Assembly (NCBI GenBank): GCA_024364735.1
Contig: JAGFNQ010005662.1
Location: 179,192-243,191 of the forward strand
Direction: 5' to 3'
Source: Boesenbergia rotunda
Lineage: Eukaryota > Streptophyta > Magnoliopsida > Zingiberales > Zingiberaceae
Length of the DNA: 64,000 nt
The notes under the pieces: model-generated
Database searches by the model: none
The model's input: only the letters and a program-made list of their open reading frames with translations
What the model was told of the DNA's origin: nothing
Position numbers and translations under genes: made by a program
Part shown: positions 33,041 through 42,960 of the stretch, in pieces
Position numbering within the stretch: the first letter of the stretch is position 1
Layout of the letters: each line of letters starts with the position of its first letter

Positions 33041-33338
33041 AATAGCTCCCCCTGATGAGTTTTCCAACGATTTTGTAAGGGTCGCTCCATTATGGATCGA
33101 ACTTGCTAGCGTCCCTAACCGGCTTTATGCGCTTCCATATGAGGTTGCCCACTTGAAATGTTCTAGGAATCGCTCTTTTATTGTAAGTTTATTTCATCCT
33201 CTATCGATAGGCAAGCAACCGAGCGATAGCCTTATCTCATACGGATACTGTTCTAGGTCGCCTGTTGCACCTGATACTATTCCAGCGCACCCCGAACCAC
33301 AGTTGCCACAATTTAGTCCAGCTCCTCATAGGTTAAAA
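33041..33338 (-). pseudogene. G pol: gypsy integrase C-terminal piece
   Basis: On the minus strand from about 33175 to 33041 the reading is RTFQVGNLIWKRIKPVRD, then a stop after SKFDP, then WSDPYKIVGKL and RGSY. This is the conserved region after the Ty3/gypsy integrase core (F-x-V-G-D-L-V-x-R-K-x-x-P ... W-x-G-P-Y-x-V). Upstream to 33338 the frame is lost, though pieces fit the region before it. The reading resumes beyond D at 21605. The element is inactive. Confidence 0.75.
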
Positions 33339-33343
33339 TAAAG

Positions 33344-34364
33344 TGTTGAGGCAATCTATGGTTCGGAGTGACCAAGTGTTTTGATGTTTGGGCAAAGGGT
33401 TTAAGTTAGGTTTACCCTTGTGTATTTGATATGTGTATGTAAGTGTGCAGGATGTGCAGGTTACACATATTGGCTTAGTTGGACAGCCTCGGTATGGTGA
33501 TGGGTGGCATGGAGACAAGCCGCGGGCTTGTGTGCGCACCTGAGGGACTATGGAGAGCAAGGACGATGAGCTGAGGGGCGCGGACTTCGAGGCATGCATG
33601 AAGGATGGCATGGAGGCAAGCTGGAGGCTTATGTGCATCCGAGGGACGGGAGCCGAAGATGAAGAGGGCGTGAAGGCAATAGTCGAGGCTGCTGGTGAGG
33701 GGTCAGCTGAGTCATGAGGGTACGAGTGTTTATTGATTGTACTTGGGAAAATCCTAGGGTTCGAGTGCTGAGAGAAGTGTACTCGGGAAGGGAAACCTTA
33801 GGTGTGTGAGTGGACCAGTCAACTGCCCTTGGGGCAGTCGACTGATAAAACTCACAGAGTGTAATCAACCTGGGACTAGTCGACTGCCCTGGGAGCAGTC
33901 GACTGGTAGCGGCTGGTTGAGTAGGCTGAAATTCAAACGTTAAGGTACAACGGTCGAATTTCAGTGGGACCAGTCGACTGCCCTGGGGGTAGTCGACTGG
34001 TGGCGGCCAAACAGAAGGTAAATCCTATTTAAGAGGGCTTTGTTTTGGCTGGGATTTTTGACGAATTTGGCTTTGGGTAAGAGCCAAATAGTAGTCTAAG
34101 AGCTCAGATATTGTCGAGGTGTTGTGGCGAGGTTTCTCCACCCACAAGGAGCGACAAGGGCTAGCCGGAGGGTATCTGGGGAGTGATCCACCGAAGGATT
34201 CTTGGATTAGTCACCTCTCGGAGGTGGATACCAAGTAAATCTCTGTGTTAGCATTGTTTTCATATTATTTATTGTTTTGCTTGTAGTGTGCTAACCTTCT
34301 TGTAGAGAAAGAAACTGAAAATTGCTATTCACCCCCCCCTCTAGCAACCGTCAACGATCTTACA
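33344..34364 (+). mobile_element. Solo LTR I (1,021 bp), Sirevirus-type
   Basis: It runs TGTTGAGGCAATCTATGG ... GATCTTACA and is flanked by the perfect duplication TAAAG (33339-33343 and 34365-34369). It carries CAGTCGACTG palindromes (about 33812-34003), a TATA-like CTATTTAAGAG near 34026, GGTTTCTCCACC (about 34132-34143), the hairpin CACCTC-TCG-GAGGTG (34212-34226) and the run CACCCCCCCCTCTAGC near its end. It is related to the LTRs of E and N. Confidence 0.92.
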
Positions 34365-34369
34365 TAAAG

Positions 34370-34594
34370 TTCACTAATTTGTTGGTATCATCCATTAAGC
34401 TTGCAGCTTTTGATTCAAAGATAGTTCCCACAGACGATGTCAAATTATTTCGGAAGCCAACAACATGGATGGTGGACCCTGATAGTGCAAACTTGCTTCT
34501 AGGTTGAGGGAGCGTGAATAGGGCTGGGACCAGAAAACAAGACTTCTAAAGAGAAACGTTAGAATGACACCTGGAGATGTCCCAACAATAATAC
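34370..34594 (-). other. G gag start, primer site and LTR edge, remnant
   Basis: On the minus strand the word TGACATCGTCTGTGGGAAC (about 34448-34430) resembles the TGGCGCCGTCTGTGGGAAC that stands at the primer site just inside the 5' LTR of Tat/Athila-type gypsy elements, with changes at the first positions. Downstream on that strand a short frame starts ATGGATGATACC. The bases from about 34450 to 34594 would then be the end of the G 5' LTR. This is an inference from one motif and the expected order. Confidence 0.45.
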
Positions 34595-34699
34595 TGTTGA
34601 TGTAGTCTGACCTGATTGTTGTTTTGATGTTGACACCAATTTAAGTTCGGTTGAGTGAGAATTGAGATCAGATAGTTAAGTTCGTATTAAGTGTACAGG

Positions 34700-35265
34700 T
34701 CAGAGAGGGCTCGGTAGCTCATTCTCTGGACCGAGATGAGTCAGAGAGGGCTCGGTAGCTCGTTTTCTGGACTTAGGTCAGAGAGGGATCGGTAGCTCGT
34801 TCTCTGGACCGAGATGAGTTGGAGAGGGCTCGGTAGCTTGTTCTCCGGACTTAGGTCAGAGAGGGCTTGGTAGCTCATTCTCTGGACCGGGTTGAGTCGG
34901 AGAGGGCTCAGTAGCTCGGTCTCCGGACTTAGGCCAGAGAGGGCTCGGTAGCTCGTTCTCTAGACCGAGATGAGTCAGAGAGGGCTCAGTAGCTCGTTCT
35001 CTGGACTTAGGTCAATGAGTGCTCGGTAGCTCATTCTCTGGACCGGGATGAGTCGGAGAGGGCTCGGTAGCTCGTTCTCCGGACTTAGGTCAGAGAGGGT
35101 TCGATAGCTCGTTCTCTGGTCCGGGATAGATCGGAGAGGGCTCGGTAGCTCGTTCTCCGGACTTAGGTTAGAGAGGGCTTGGTAGCTCGTTCTCTGGACC
35201 AGGTTAAGTCGGAGAGGGGTCGGTAGCTCGTTCTCCGGGACCAGACTGAGTCAGAGAAGGCAAGG
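34700..35265. repeat. Minisatellite in J LTR (41 + 37 bp units)
   Basis: About fourteen units of type (C/G)AGAGAGGGCTCGGTAGCTCGTTCTC(T/C)GGAC alternate between a form followed by CGAGATGAGT and one followed by TTAGGT. The LTRs of M hold a different minisatellite at the same relative place, so this part turns over quickly. Confidence 0.8.
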
Positions 35266-35289
35266 CAGCCTAATCTCTGGACTCAGGGT

Positions 35290-35795
35290 TGAAATGATCA
35301 GAGCTGGATCGGTCTAAAGTCCGATCAGGGAGTTGACATGAACTCTCTCGATAGTAGATCAGTCACAGGACCGATCCAGGAAGTCTGATCGGTCTGTTGA
35401 CCGATCCAGAGAGCTTCTGAGGAAATAGAAGGTTTTCTGAACGGTCTGGTGACCGATCAGAAAACATTCTGTGTGGTCACAGAAGGTTGACTGATCGATC
35501 AGTGAGACCGATCAGCATAGACTGGACTGATTAGGCAAGAGCCTGATAGGTCAGGCTATGGCCTGATCGGTCTGGTTGACCGATCAGGCCCATCACTGAT
35601 CGGTCACTTTGACCGATCAGTGCCTTGACTGGAAATCACCTGAAAATCACAATGAGTTTAGGGATTGGTCTGGTGACCGATCCCCTGGTCTTTGATCGGT
35701 CAGTGAGACCGATCAGAACTTCACTGGATCGATCAGAATAGATCCTGATGGGTCAGGAGGTTGTCTGATCGGTCAAGGTGACCGATCAACGCCTC
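35290..35795. repeat. GATCGGTC palindrome cluster in J LTR
   Basis: Many copies of GATCGGTC and its complement GACCGATC occur, often as hairpin-ready pairs such as TGATCGGTC...GACCGATCA with short spacers (CTGGT, ACTTT or similar). The same cluster, with its own copy number, is in both M LTRs (49970-50545 and 55065-55620) and in the M 3' stretch (53648-53735). Confidence 0.85.
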
Positions 35796-36117
35796 AGAAC
35801 TTTAATTCAAATTGTTGTCAGCGTAGTTCTGATTTCTGATTCGCTTCTGATTTGTTTCGCTAATGAATCTGTAAGTGTGCAGATAACACAGGGCATTGAT
35901 ATTCGAATGAAGGAGCAAGAAGAAGGGTCAAGGGTGACTTTCTCTGGTGTCTTTTTGTTTGATATACATTTGTAGGTTTCAACGGCACCTGACGACCTGA
36001 AGCTTCAGCTGAGGAGGCAGGCTGAGAGCTCAGATGGGGTCAGTGGGTGACGACTGACCTGAAGCTTCAGCTGAAGAGCTGAGAGCTCAAAAGAGGTCAG
36101 TGGGTGACGCCTGTATG

Positions 36118-37642
36118 TGTTGGCGCAAGTTGCATCAGTGATGTCCTCCTCTAAATGTTTCAATGTTTGACAATATGCTTAAGTCAGTGATACATTGAAC
36201 AAGGGAAGGGTAAGTCAAGAGAGGAGTACCGAAGTGAAAGAAAGTCCTAGTAAACCTAGGCAAGAAGTCCTGGTTCGAGGAATTGGGCACTAAGTCCTGG
36301 CCGAGGGCTAGGCACCTAAGACCTGACCAAGGGTTGGGCACGAAGACCTGGTTCGAGGAATTGGGCACTAAGTCCTGGCTGAGGGTTGGGCACCGAAGAC
36401 CTGGTTCGAGGAATTGGGCACGAAGTCCTGGCCGAGGGTTGGGCACCTAAGTCCTGGACCTAAGGTTTGGGCACGATGTCTTGGTCCGAGGGATTGAGAA
36501 ACTTAGCTGAGCGATGACTAAGGACAGAAGTAGAGACGGGTCAAGGTCGGACGTCTCGAGATCCGAGAGTATCGAAGGCTAAGTAAAAGTCCACCCGAAT
36601 GGACTGGGTGGCAAACGTCTCCTGAGAGGAGTAGGTTGAAGGCGCGTTCTCGGGGGTGGGAACTTACGTCGATTCGACCTAGGGTTTCGTGGAAATCCAA
36701 AGTCAGAACCACTTCATTAAAGCTAAGGTTGCATATGTGTTTGCTTTGTATTTGTGTATCTTGTAGGTACCTAGGATGGAAGACAAAGCAGGGAAACAAC
36801 ACACAATGAAGCTGGAAGCCAGCCTGCTAGGTGCCCCGATTGAAGGGGGCGCCCTAAAGGAGCTAGGCGCCCCCATCAACTGGGGCGCCTCAGTGAAAGG
36901 AAGAAAAATAGGATTCCATTCAGGCGCCCCAGATGATACAGGTGCCCTAGTTGAAAGCTGTATCTACTGCTGCAAGTGTGAAGTAGGGATAAGCTTTGAC
37001 CAAGTTCATTGAGGCACCTGGGAGGTCCAGGGCGCCCTGGTCAAGAGGGTTATCTGTTGCGGTGAGTTCGGCGCGGAGATAAACTTTGACCAAGTCCTTT
37101 GAGGCGCCCCGGTGATCACAGACGCCCCAATGAAGGCTATAAAAGGGGCTTCGACCCCTCAGCTCGAGACAGAACTTCTGAACACGATTCTAAGCTTCCA
37201 AAGTGACGACAAAGCGCTAACGATGAAGCTCTGCGACCAGGAGGCTCCAGGAGGAAGTGCGCGGCACTTCGGAAGTCTAGATCGACCGAGTCTTCAACTT
37301 TCGTTTGGTTTGAATTTTACAATTCCACACTTATTTTTCATATATTCTGTTTGTAATTTCTTCATTGTAAGACGGGTTTCTCCGCCTCAGGAAAGTTCGG
37401 AAAGGAGACCATTAGTGGACGGGTGTTCCCGTGCTTAGGCCTTGGATATACTGACCCTGGGGGGTTGGGAACCAAGTAAAAAATCCCGCGTGCGCTGTGT
37501 TGTTTGATTTCTTCGTTCTGTATATTTTCCGCTGCACTAACGCTCTGTTTAGAACGAATCTCGAAAAGCTTACGAAGTTTCCGAAAAGATTTTTACGGTC
37601 GATATTCACCCCCCCCCCTCTATTGACGGCACTGGTCCTACA
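36118..37642 (+). repeat. K 5' LTR (1,525 bp)
   Basis: It runs TGTTGGCGCAAGTTGC ... GCACTGGTCCTACA. Repeats around 36260-36480 have the pattern CCTGG(T/C)(T/C)CGAGG...TTGGGCAC. A GGCGCC-rich palindrome cluster occupies 36825-37130, followed by the TATA box GCTATAAAAGGGG (37137-37149), GGTTTCTCCGCC (about 37374-37385) and a C-tract near 37606-37618. Confidence 0.9.
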
Positions 37643-37644
37643 AT

Positions 37645-37656
37645 TGGTATCAGAGT
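37645..37656 (+). promoter_or_regulatory. Primer-binding site of K
   Basis: TGGTATCAGAGT matches the initiator tRNA-Met site at eleven of twelve bases and lies two bases after the LTR. Confidence 0.85.
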
Positions 37657-37776
37657 CAAACCGCTCTTCACCAGACTAACCGCCGACGGAGCAAAGACGC
37701 TAGGAGTTGAGGGGGAGCCCAGGGGTGAATCAGGTACAATTTTTTTTAAATGTCAATTTTTAAATTCCACATAATA

Positions 37777-37809
37777 TGTTTCAAGTGCAGGGAGAGAGGG
37801 CACTATAAA
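37777..37809 (+). pseudogene. K gag, first zinc-knuckle start
   Basis: The reading ICFKCRERGHYK begins a CX2CX4H knuckle and is cut by L; the rest (NQC) resumes after 41309. Only about 130 bases separate this from the primer site, so the usual N-terminal two thirds of gag is missing. Confidence 0.75.
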
Positions 37810-38629
37810 TGTAACGCCCGCCCTTCCCGCCTTACGGTGTCGGCGAGAGGTGGCGCTACGCGAACATACATACATGCATATGGAAATCTTAATGCAGCGG
37901 AATAATTTAAAACTTCCTACATATGTGTTTTAACCATGCAACTCATATTGACATATCTTAGCTATCATTCCTAAACAGGGTTACTTGGTACACTTAGCAT
38001 TGTCATAACATAAAAGAAATAAGACATAGCATGTGAGACATAACATTCTTGAACATGTTTGCATTAACCATAACTTATCAACATATTGTTCTAAACGAAC
38101 ACATCATGGAAATCAACATAAGTTATTCTTTAGGAAAAACCATCATAGTGTATAGCATGAAACTAGAGTTGACAATGCAAAACATAAGAAGTTGTTCTTT
38201 AGGAAAACCATCATAAAGTATAGCATGAAATTAGAGATGACAATGCAAAACATAAAACAGGTGATAATTATGAGCAATAGTAGTTTTTTCTTTTTCTTTT
38301 GCCGAGTCACTGCCACACACACACACTTGCCCCTCCTACTGCTTCCCTTAGCTTAGTACCCTCTTGCTTGATCTGCAGTATAAGAAAGTAAAACTTATAA
38401 GCACATAGGCTTAGTAAGACTCTTTCCTACTCACTAAAACCATACGTCACATACAGTCAATGAAAAGGCATAACATAGAGAGTGTAACATAACACAAAAG
38501 CATATCATGAGAAGGTATTCATAAAGCATTTGACATGAGGAGGCATATAGATGTACATGAAAACACATAATCATATAGAAGTGCTTAACATGAAATGAAG
38601 GTGCATAGAGCTCATGGCATATGGAGTAT

Positions 38630-38850
38630 TTGACATAAAATATAAGCATATGAACATACTTGACATGGCATAGTTCTTGACATAAACATAAGCATATGAC
38701 ATACTTGACATGGCATTGTCTTGACATAAACATAAGCATATGACATACTTGACATGGCATAGTTCTTGACATAAACATAAGCATACGACATACTTGACAT
38801 GGCATAGTTTTTGACATAAACATAAGCATATGACATACTTGACATGGCAT
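38630..38850. repeat. 45-bp tandem repeat in L
   Basis: About five copies of CATAAGCATATGACATACTT followed by GACATGGCATAGTTCTTGACATAAA occur. As 45 is a multiple of three, long minus-strand frames appear across it (38434-38895), repeating Cys, Met and Tyr; I regard these as artefacts. Looser ACATAA/CATGCA-rich sequence continues on both sides to about 39950. Confidence 0.85.
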
Positions 38851-38939
38851 AGATGCATAGCATGAATGAATGCATGAGTCAAATGCACATAACATAAGGA
38901 TGCTTATTTGAAAATCATAATTATAAATACTTAAACATA

Positions 38940-39240
38940 AATCATAACATCATGGGGGGCCCCGGCTTGTACCACATACATACATCCATCATTTGCGTGC
39001 ATCCCTAAGTAAATGCGAGATAGCTAGTCTCGACCTACTAGGGTACTAGGTTACCTTCAACCTAGGGACAGCTGCGGTAGTCCAGAACCGAGGCTTTCAT
39101 GAGGAGCCCATCCCAGTTGGACAGCTGCGGTAGTCCCAGAACCAGGGACAGCTACGGTAGTCCCACACCGAGGCTTTCATAAGGAGTCCATCCCTTGGAC
39201 CTTACTTGGATCCGGTACAAGCCCATCCATAAAGTAAAAT
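38940..39240. other. L GC-richer island with short repeats
   Basis: Within the AT-rich L sequence, this piece repeats GGGACAGCTGCGGTAGTCC and CGAGGCTTTCATGAGGAG-type blocks two or three times. There is no coding signal. It may be part of the U3 region of the LTR. Confidence 0.4.
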
Positions 39241-41309
39241 AGCTTCACATGCTTCTTTTTACATCATTCATAGAACTTACATGGCATATTTAAAGACATA
39301 ACATGATCTTAATACATGAAGCATGTATAAAGCATACTTAGCATTTCATCATTCATAGTTAATGCATAACATCATTATGCCTTAAAGGCATGATCATCAT
39401 CTTCATTCATAAGGTATGTCATGCACACATCATTATGCCTTAGAGGCATGAACATCATCTTCATTCATCATCTTCATTCATAAGGCATGACATACATACA
39501 TAATTATGCCTTAAGGCATAAACATCATCTTAGTTCATAAAACTTGCATGATCATGGTACATAAGGTAAGCATGCATAGATAAGTTTTTTTTCATACATG
39601 GTACATATCACATAGCATACATGATCATGGTATCTATCATAAAGCATGCATGGGTAGGATCCATATGAACATGATACATACTACATAGGTTCATGACATT
39701 CAACATAAAACATGCATAGGTCTACATAACCATAATATACATATCATATTACATATGTTCATGGCATTTAACATAATGCATACATAATTCTACATAAACA
39801 TGATGCCTACTTTACAACACATGTGTTCATGGTATATGGTTTAAATCATCCATAAATAAAACCTACTAAAACATGGCACATAATATAAGCATACAAGGTC
39901 ATGATGCATAGCACATAAAGTTAGGGTTTAGGCATCATAAAATTTATACAACATGCTTGAACATATATCTACATCATAATAAGCCATAAACAAGTACATT
40001 TGAAGCCTTAGACTAACCCAAACCCTAAACTTGGTGCTTGGCCGAAAGTTGTAGATGGAAGTCCCATTATTCAAGCAGCATGTGAGGTACCATAACTTAA
40101 GTAGTGCCCATACAATACATACAATGCCATAGGAAGCCATTAGAACACATGATTGGGGCTAACCCTAATTCCTAGCCCTAGATTAGGTCTTGGCCGAAAC
40201 TTATAAGGGGTCACAAGTGCATGGAAACTTCATATAACTCACAATTAACATTCATTGTATCATAGGAAATCATAATAAGCATGTTTGGAGGGTTAGATCT
40301 AATCCTAACCATGAAAGGGGAGAGGTGGCCGAAACTTCATGAGGGACTTAGGGTGCTACAAAAATTCCACAACTCACAATTCATTCTTTATTTATCATAA
40401 GAAAGCATTAGGAAGCATAAGTGAGGTTTTAACATCATCCCAAACTCAAAAGATTTGCTTGGCCGAAACCCTAAAAAAAGCCCTAATCCATAGTTTTCTC
40501 AACATAGAGTCCAAACAAGATCTTATATCATGAAACACAACTTAAAAACTATTATACCACAGGTGAGGGAGTCTTACCTCTCTTTATCTTGGTTATAAAC
40601 CTTGAATAGAGAAAATAAATGAAAACCTTCTTGGCTTTAGAACACCCCTTGCCCTTGTAGCCTTGTAGAAAAACTTGGATCTTCAAGAGGGAGTCCTCTT
40701 GTGAAGTTTTCCAAGGGGAAAAGCTTCTTGTGGCTCACGGCAAGGAGGAGGAAAGGAGGAGGAAGAAGAGAGAAGAGGAAGAGCCTTGGTGGAAGAAAAG
40801 TAACTTAAGCCTCTTCACTTCTCATCCATCCTTTTTATACTAAGTGAAGGAGCATGGTGCCTCTTCACATGGTGCCTCTTCAACTTCCTTTAGTCTCAAC
40901 TAAATTCTTCTCTCTTTCCCAATAGCACTCCCTTGCTAGGTGAATGAGTTAGTACATGCATGATGAGGCTTTGCCTCTATCCTAGGTCCAAGGTTCAATC
41001 CTTGGTGCATGCACTTTATTTTTATTCCATTTACTCTTATTTTTGGCAAGACCCACATAAGAGCCCACCAAGAGTTATGCTAATATTCCTAATTGGAACT
41101 CATTTCTATTTATGTTAAATTCTACCTAAGGTCCACTAATAGCCATGGTATTAGAAGAGCCCATGTAAGGCCCATTAGTACTTACCTTTTTAATCTATAT
41201 AAGAAATCATGCTAAGATTCATGCTAGTATTCATATATTACTCAAGAATCCATATAGGCATGATCAATATTTTAAAGAAAAATATTGAGAGGATTCTATG
41301 GGCGTTACA

Positions 41310-42357
41310 ATAAAAATCAGTGCCCTACTCGTAAGACTCGTTCTTCACCGGCGACAAAAGACGTACCAGCACCTGGAGGCCGGAGGAACAAAAATCACAT
41401 CAAATGCTTCAAGTGCGAAAAATACGAACACTACAAGAATAAATGTCTGGCAAAGTACGCAAAATTTACATTCCTAGAAATGTTCAACTTCCTGCACAAT
41501 CATATGATAAGTTTGATAATTTTTCTGAAAAGTTAAATTTACTGCATAGTCAAATTAATATTTTGCATGACTAGTTAGAAAATTTAGATAATACTAAAAT
41601 ATCAAAAATTAACTTTGTAATCCTTAATGTTAATTCGATAATTTCTAAAATAAATTCTGAAATTAAATCTGCAAATTCTAATAATATTAATTCTGTAAAT
41701 TTTGGAATTAATTCTGTAAATTCTGATAATCTTGAGGATAATTTAGAAATTAAATCTGATAATGCTGAATTCAAATTTGAAAATCTTAATAATTCTAAAT
41801 TCAAATTTGAAAATCTTAAAGATAATTCTGAATTCAAATTTGAAAATCTTAAGGATAATACTGAATTTAAATTTGAAAACTTAAGGATAATTCTGAATTT
41901 AAGTTTAAAAATCTTAAAGATAATTCTGAATTCAAATTTGAAAATCTTAATGATAATTCTGAATTCAAATTTGAAAATCTTAAGGATAATTCTGAACTCA
42001 AAGTTCAAAATCTTAACATTAATCCTGAATTTAAATTTGAAAATCTTAATGTTAATCCTGAATTTAAATTTGAAAATCTTACTGATGACTCAGAAAATCG
42101 TAAGGATAAAGTTGAAAATATTTCTGATAATTATGAGGATAATAGAGATAAAATTCATTTAGATGATAATTTAATTATAGATAATGTTGAAGATTATTAC
42201 AAAATATTAACTAGTGGCCCAAATTACTCCACCTACTTTGAGGATATTGAAGGATGTAATTTTGAGGATGAGGAGGAAAAGGAGTTATCTGAGATCAAGA
42301 CTATAGTTAATAAAGTTCACAAAGATTCAAATAAATCAGAATTATTAGAAAAAACTT
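41310..42357 (+). pseudogene. K gag, second zinc knuckle and 12-residue repeat region
   Basis: After L the frame completes the first knuckle (NQCPTRKTR), then gives a full second one, CFKCEKYEHYKNKC (41405-41446). From about 41740 to 42085 a 36-base repeat encodes the 12-residue pattern (D/N)(N/D)(S/T)EFKFENLK(D/N), about ten copies, with one frameshift near 41880. An acidic tail follows (FEDIEGCNFEDEEEKEL, near 42235) and ends at a stop near 42357. The protein is Asn-, Phe- and Lys-rich and probably helical. I do not recognise a named domain apart from the knuckles. Confidence 0.6.
41740..42085 (+). repeat. 36-bp in-frame tandem repeat in K
   Basis: The unit is of the form GATAATTCTGAATTCAAATTTGAAAATCTTAAG, with most differences at single bases. 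The unit length keeps the reading frame, and most changes keep the amino acids, which suggests that the repeat was selected as protein at some time. Confidence 0.75.
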
Positions 42358-42479
42358 GAAAAGATAAATAAAGAAGAAATAGTAAAGGAATCAGAAATTT
42401 TTGAAATAATGAAAATGAAAGCTAACCCCATAATTATTATCTAACCCAGAAATGTTGAAATTTAAATCTAATTAAATCT

Positions 42480-42960
42480 TAACAATTCTTACCTTATTTA
42501 TTTAAATCTTAAATAATCCTTAATTAACTTAATTATCCTTAATTAACTTAATATTAATTCTTATTTAAGTTCACTTTAATTAATCTTTAATTAATACAAA
42601 TTCAATTAATCTTTAATTAATTCAAATTTAATTAATCTTTAATTAATTCAAATTCAATTAATCTTTAATTAATTCAAATTCAAGTAATCTTTAATTAATT
42701 CAACTTTAATTAATTCTTAATTAACTCAAATTCAAGTAATTCCTAATTAATTCAATTAACCCTTAATTTAATAACTTCGATTAATTCATCTTCAATTAAT
42801 TTTCAATTAAGTCTTAATTAATTCAACTTCAATTGACTTTAAATAATTCTTAATTAAGTTAACTTTAAATAATTCTTAATTAATAATTCATAATTAATTC
42901 AACTTTAATTAATTCCATCTTAATTTAACTTCAATTAATTAATTTAACTTCAAATTTGTT
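42480..42960. repeat. AT-rich TTAATTAATTCAAATT tandem stretch
   Basis: About fifteen imperfect units of 20-28 bases built from TTAATTAATTCAA(A/C)TT and CAATTAATCTTTAA. The run is non-coding. It lies directly after the K coding stretch. Confidence 0.75.

Larger units (their letters stand above)
34595..36117 (+). repeat. J 5' LTR, left part
   Basis: It begins TGTTGATGTAGTCTGACC. It contains a minisatellite (34700-35265), a GATCGGTC/GACCGATC palindrome cluster (35290-35795) and then non-repetitive sequence until K enters at 36118. The remaining 505 bases are at 47120-47624, giving about 2.03 kb, close to the 2.1 kb of the M 5' LTR. Confidence 0.85.
37810..41309 (-). mobile_element. L: 3.5-kb solo LTR (probably Ty3/gypsy) in K gag
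   Basis: It has the perfect duplication ATAAA (37805-37809, 41310-41314). Termini are TGTAACGCCC and GGGCGTTACA, a perfect 10-bp inverted pair. On the minus strand a TATA-like TATAAAAAG lies at 40839-40831, followed by a purine/pyrimidine-rich leader and, further on, sequence with GCCGAAAC words. The length and TGTAACxCCC start are typical of Tekay/Del-type gypsy LTRs. No primer site, second LTR or coding region is present. A DNA transposon with 5-bp duplications is a weaker alternative. Confidence 0.7.

Noticed and set aside
38434..38895. Minus-strand frame of 153 codons rich in Cys, Met and Tyr
   Set aside because: It is a translation of the 45-bp tandem repeat inside solo LTR L; other frames are open as well.
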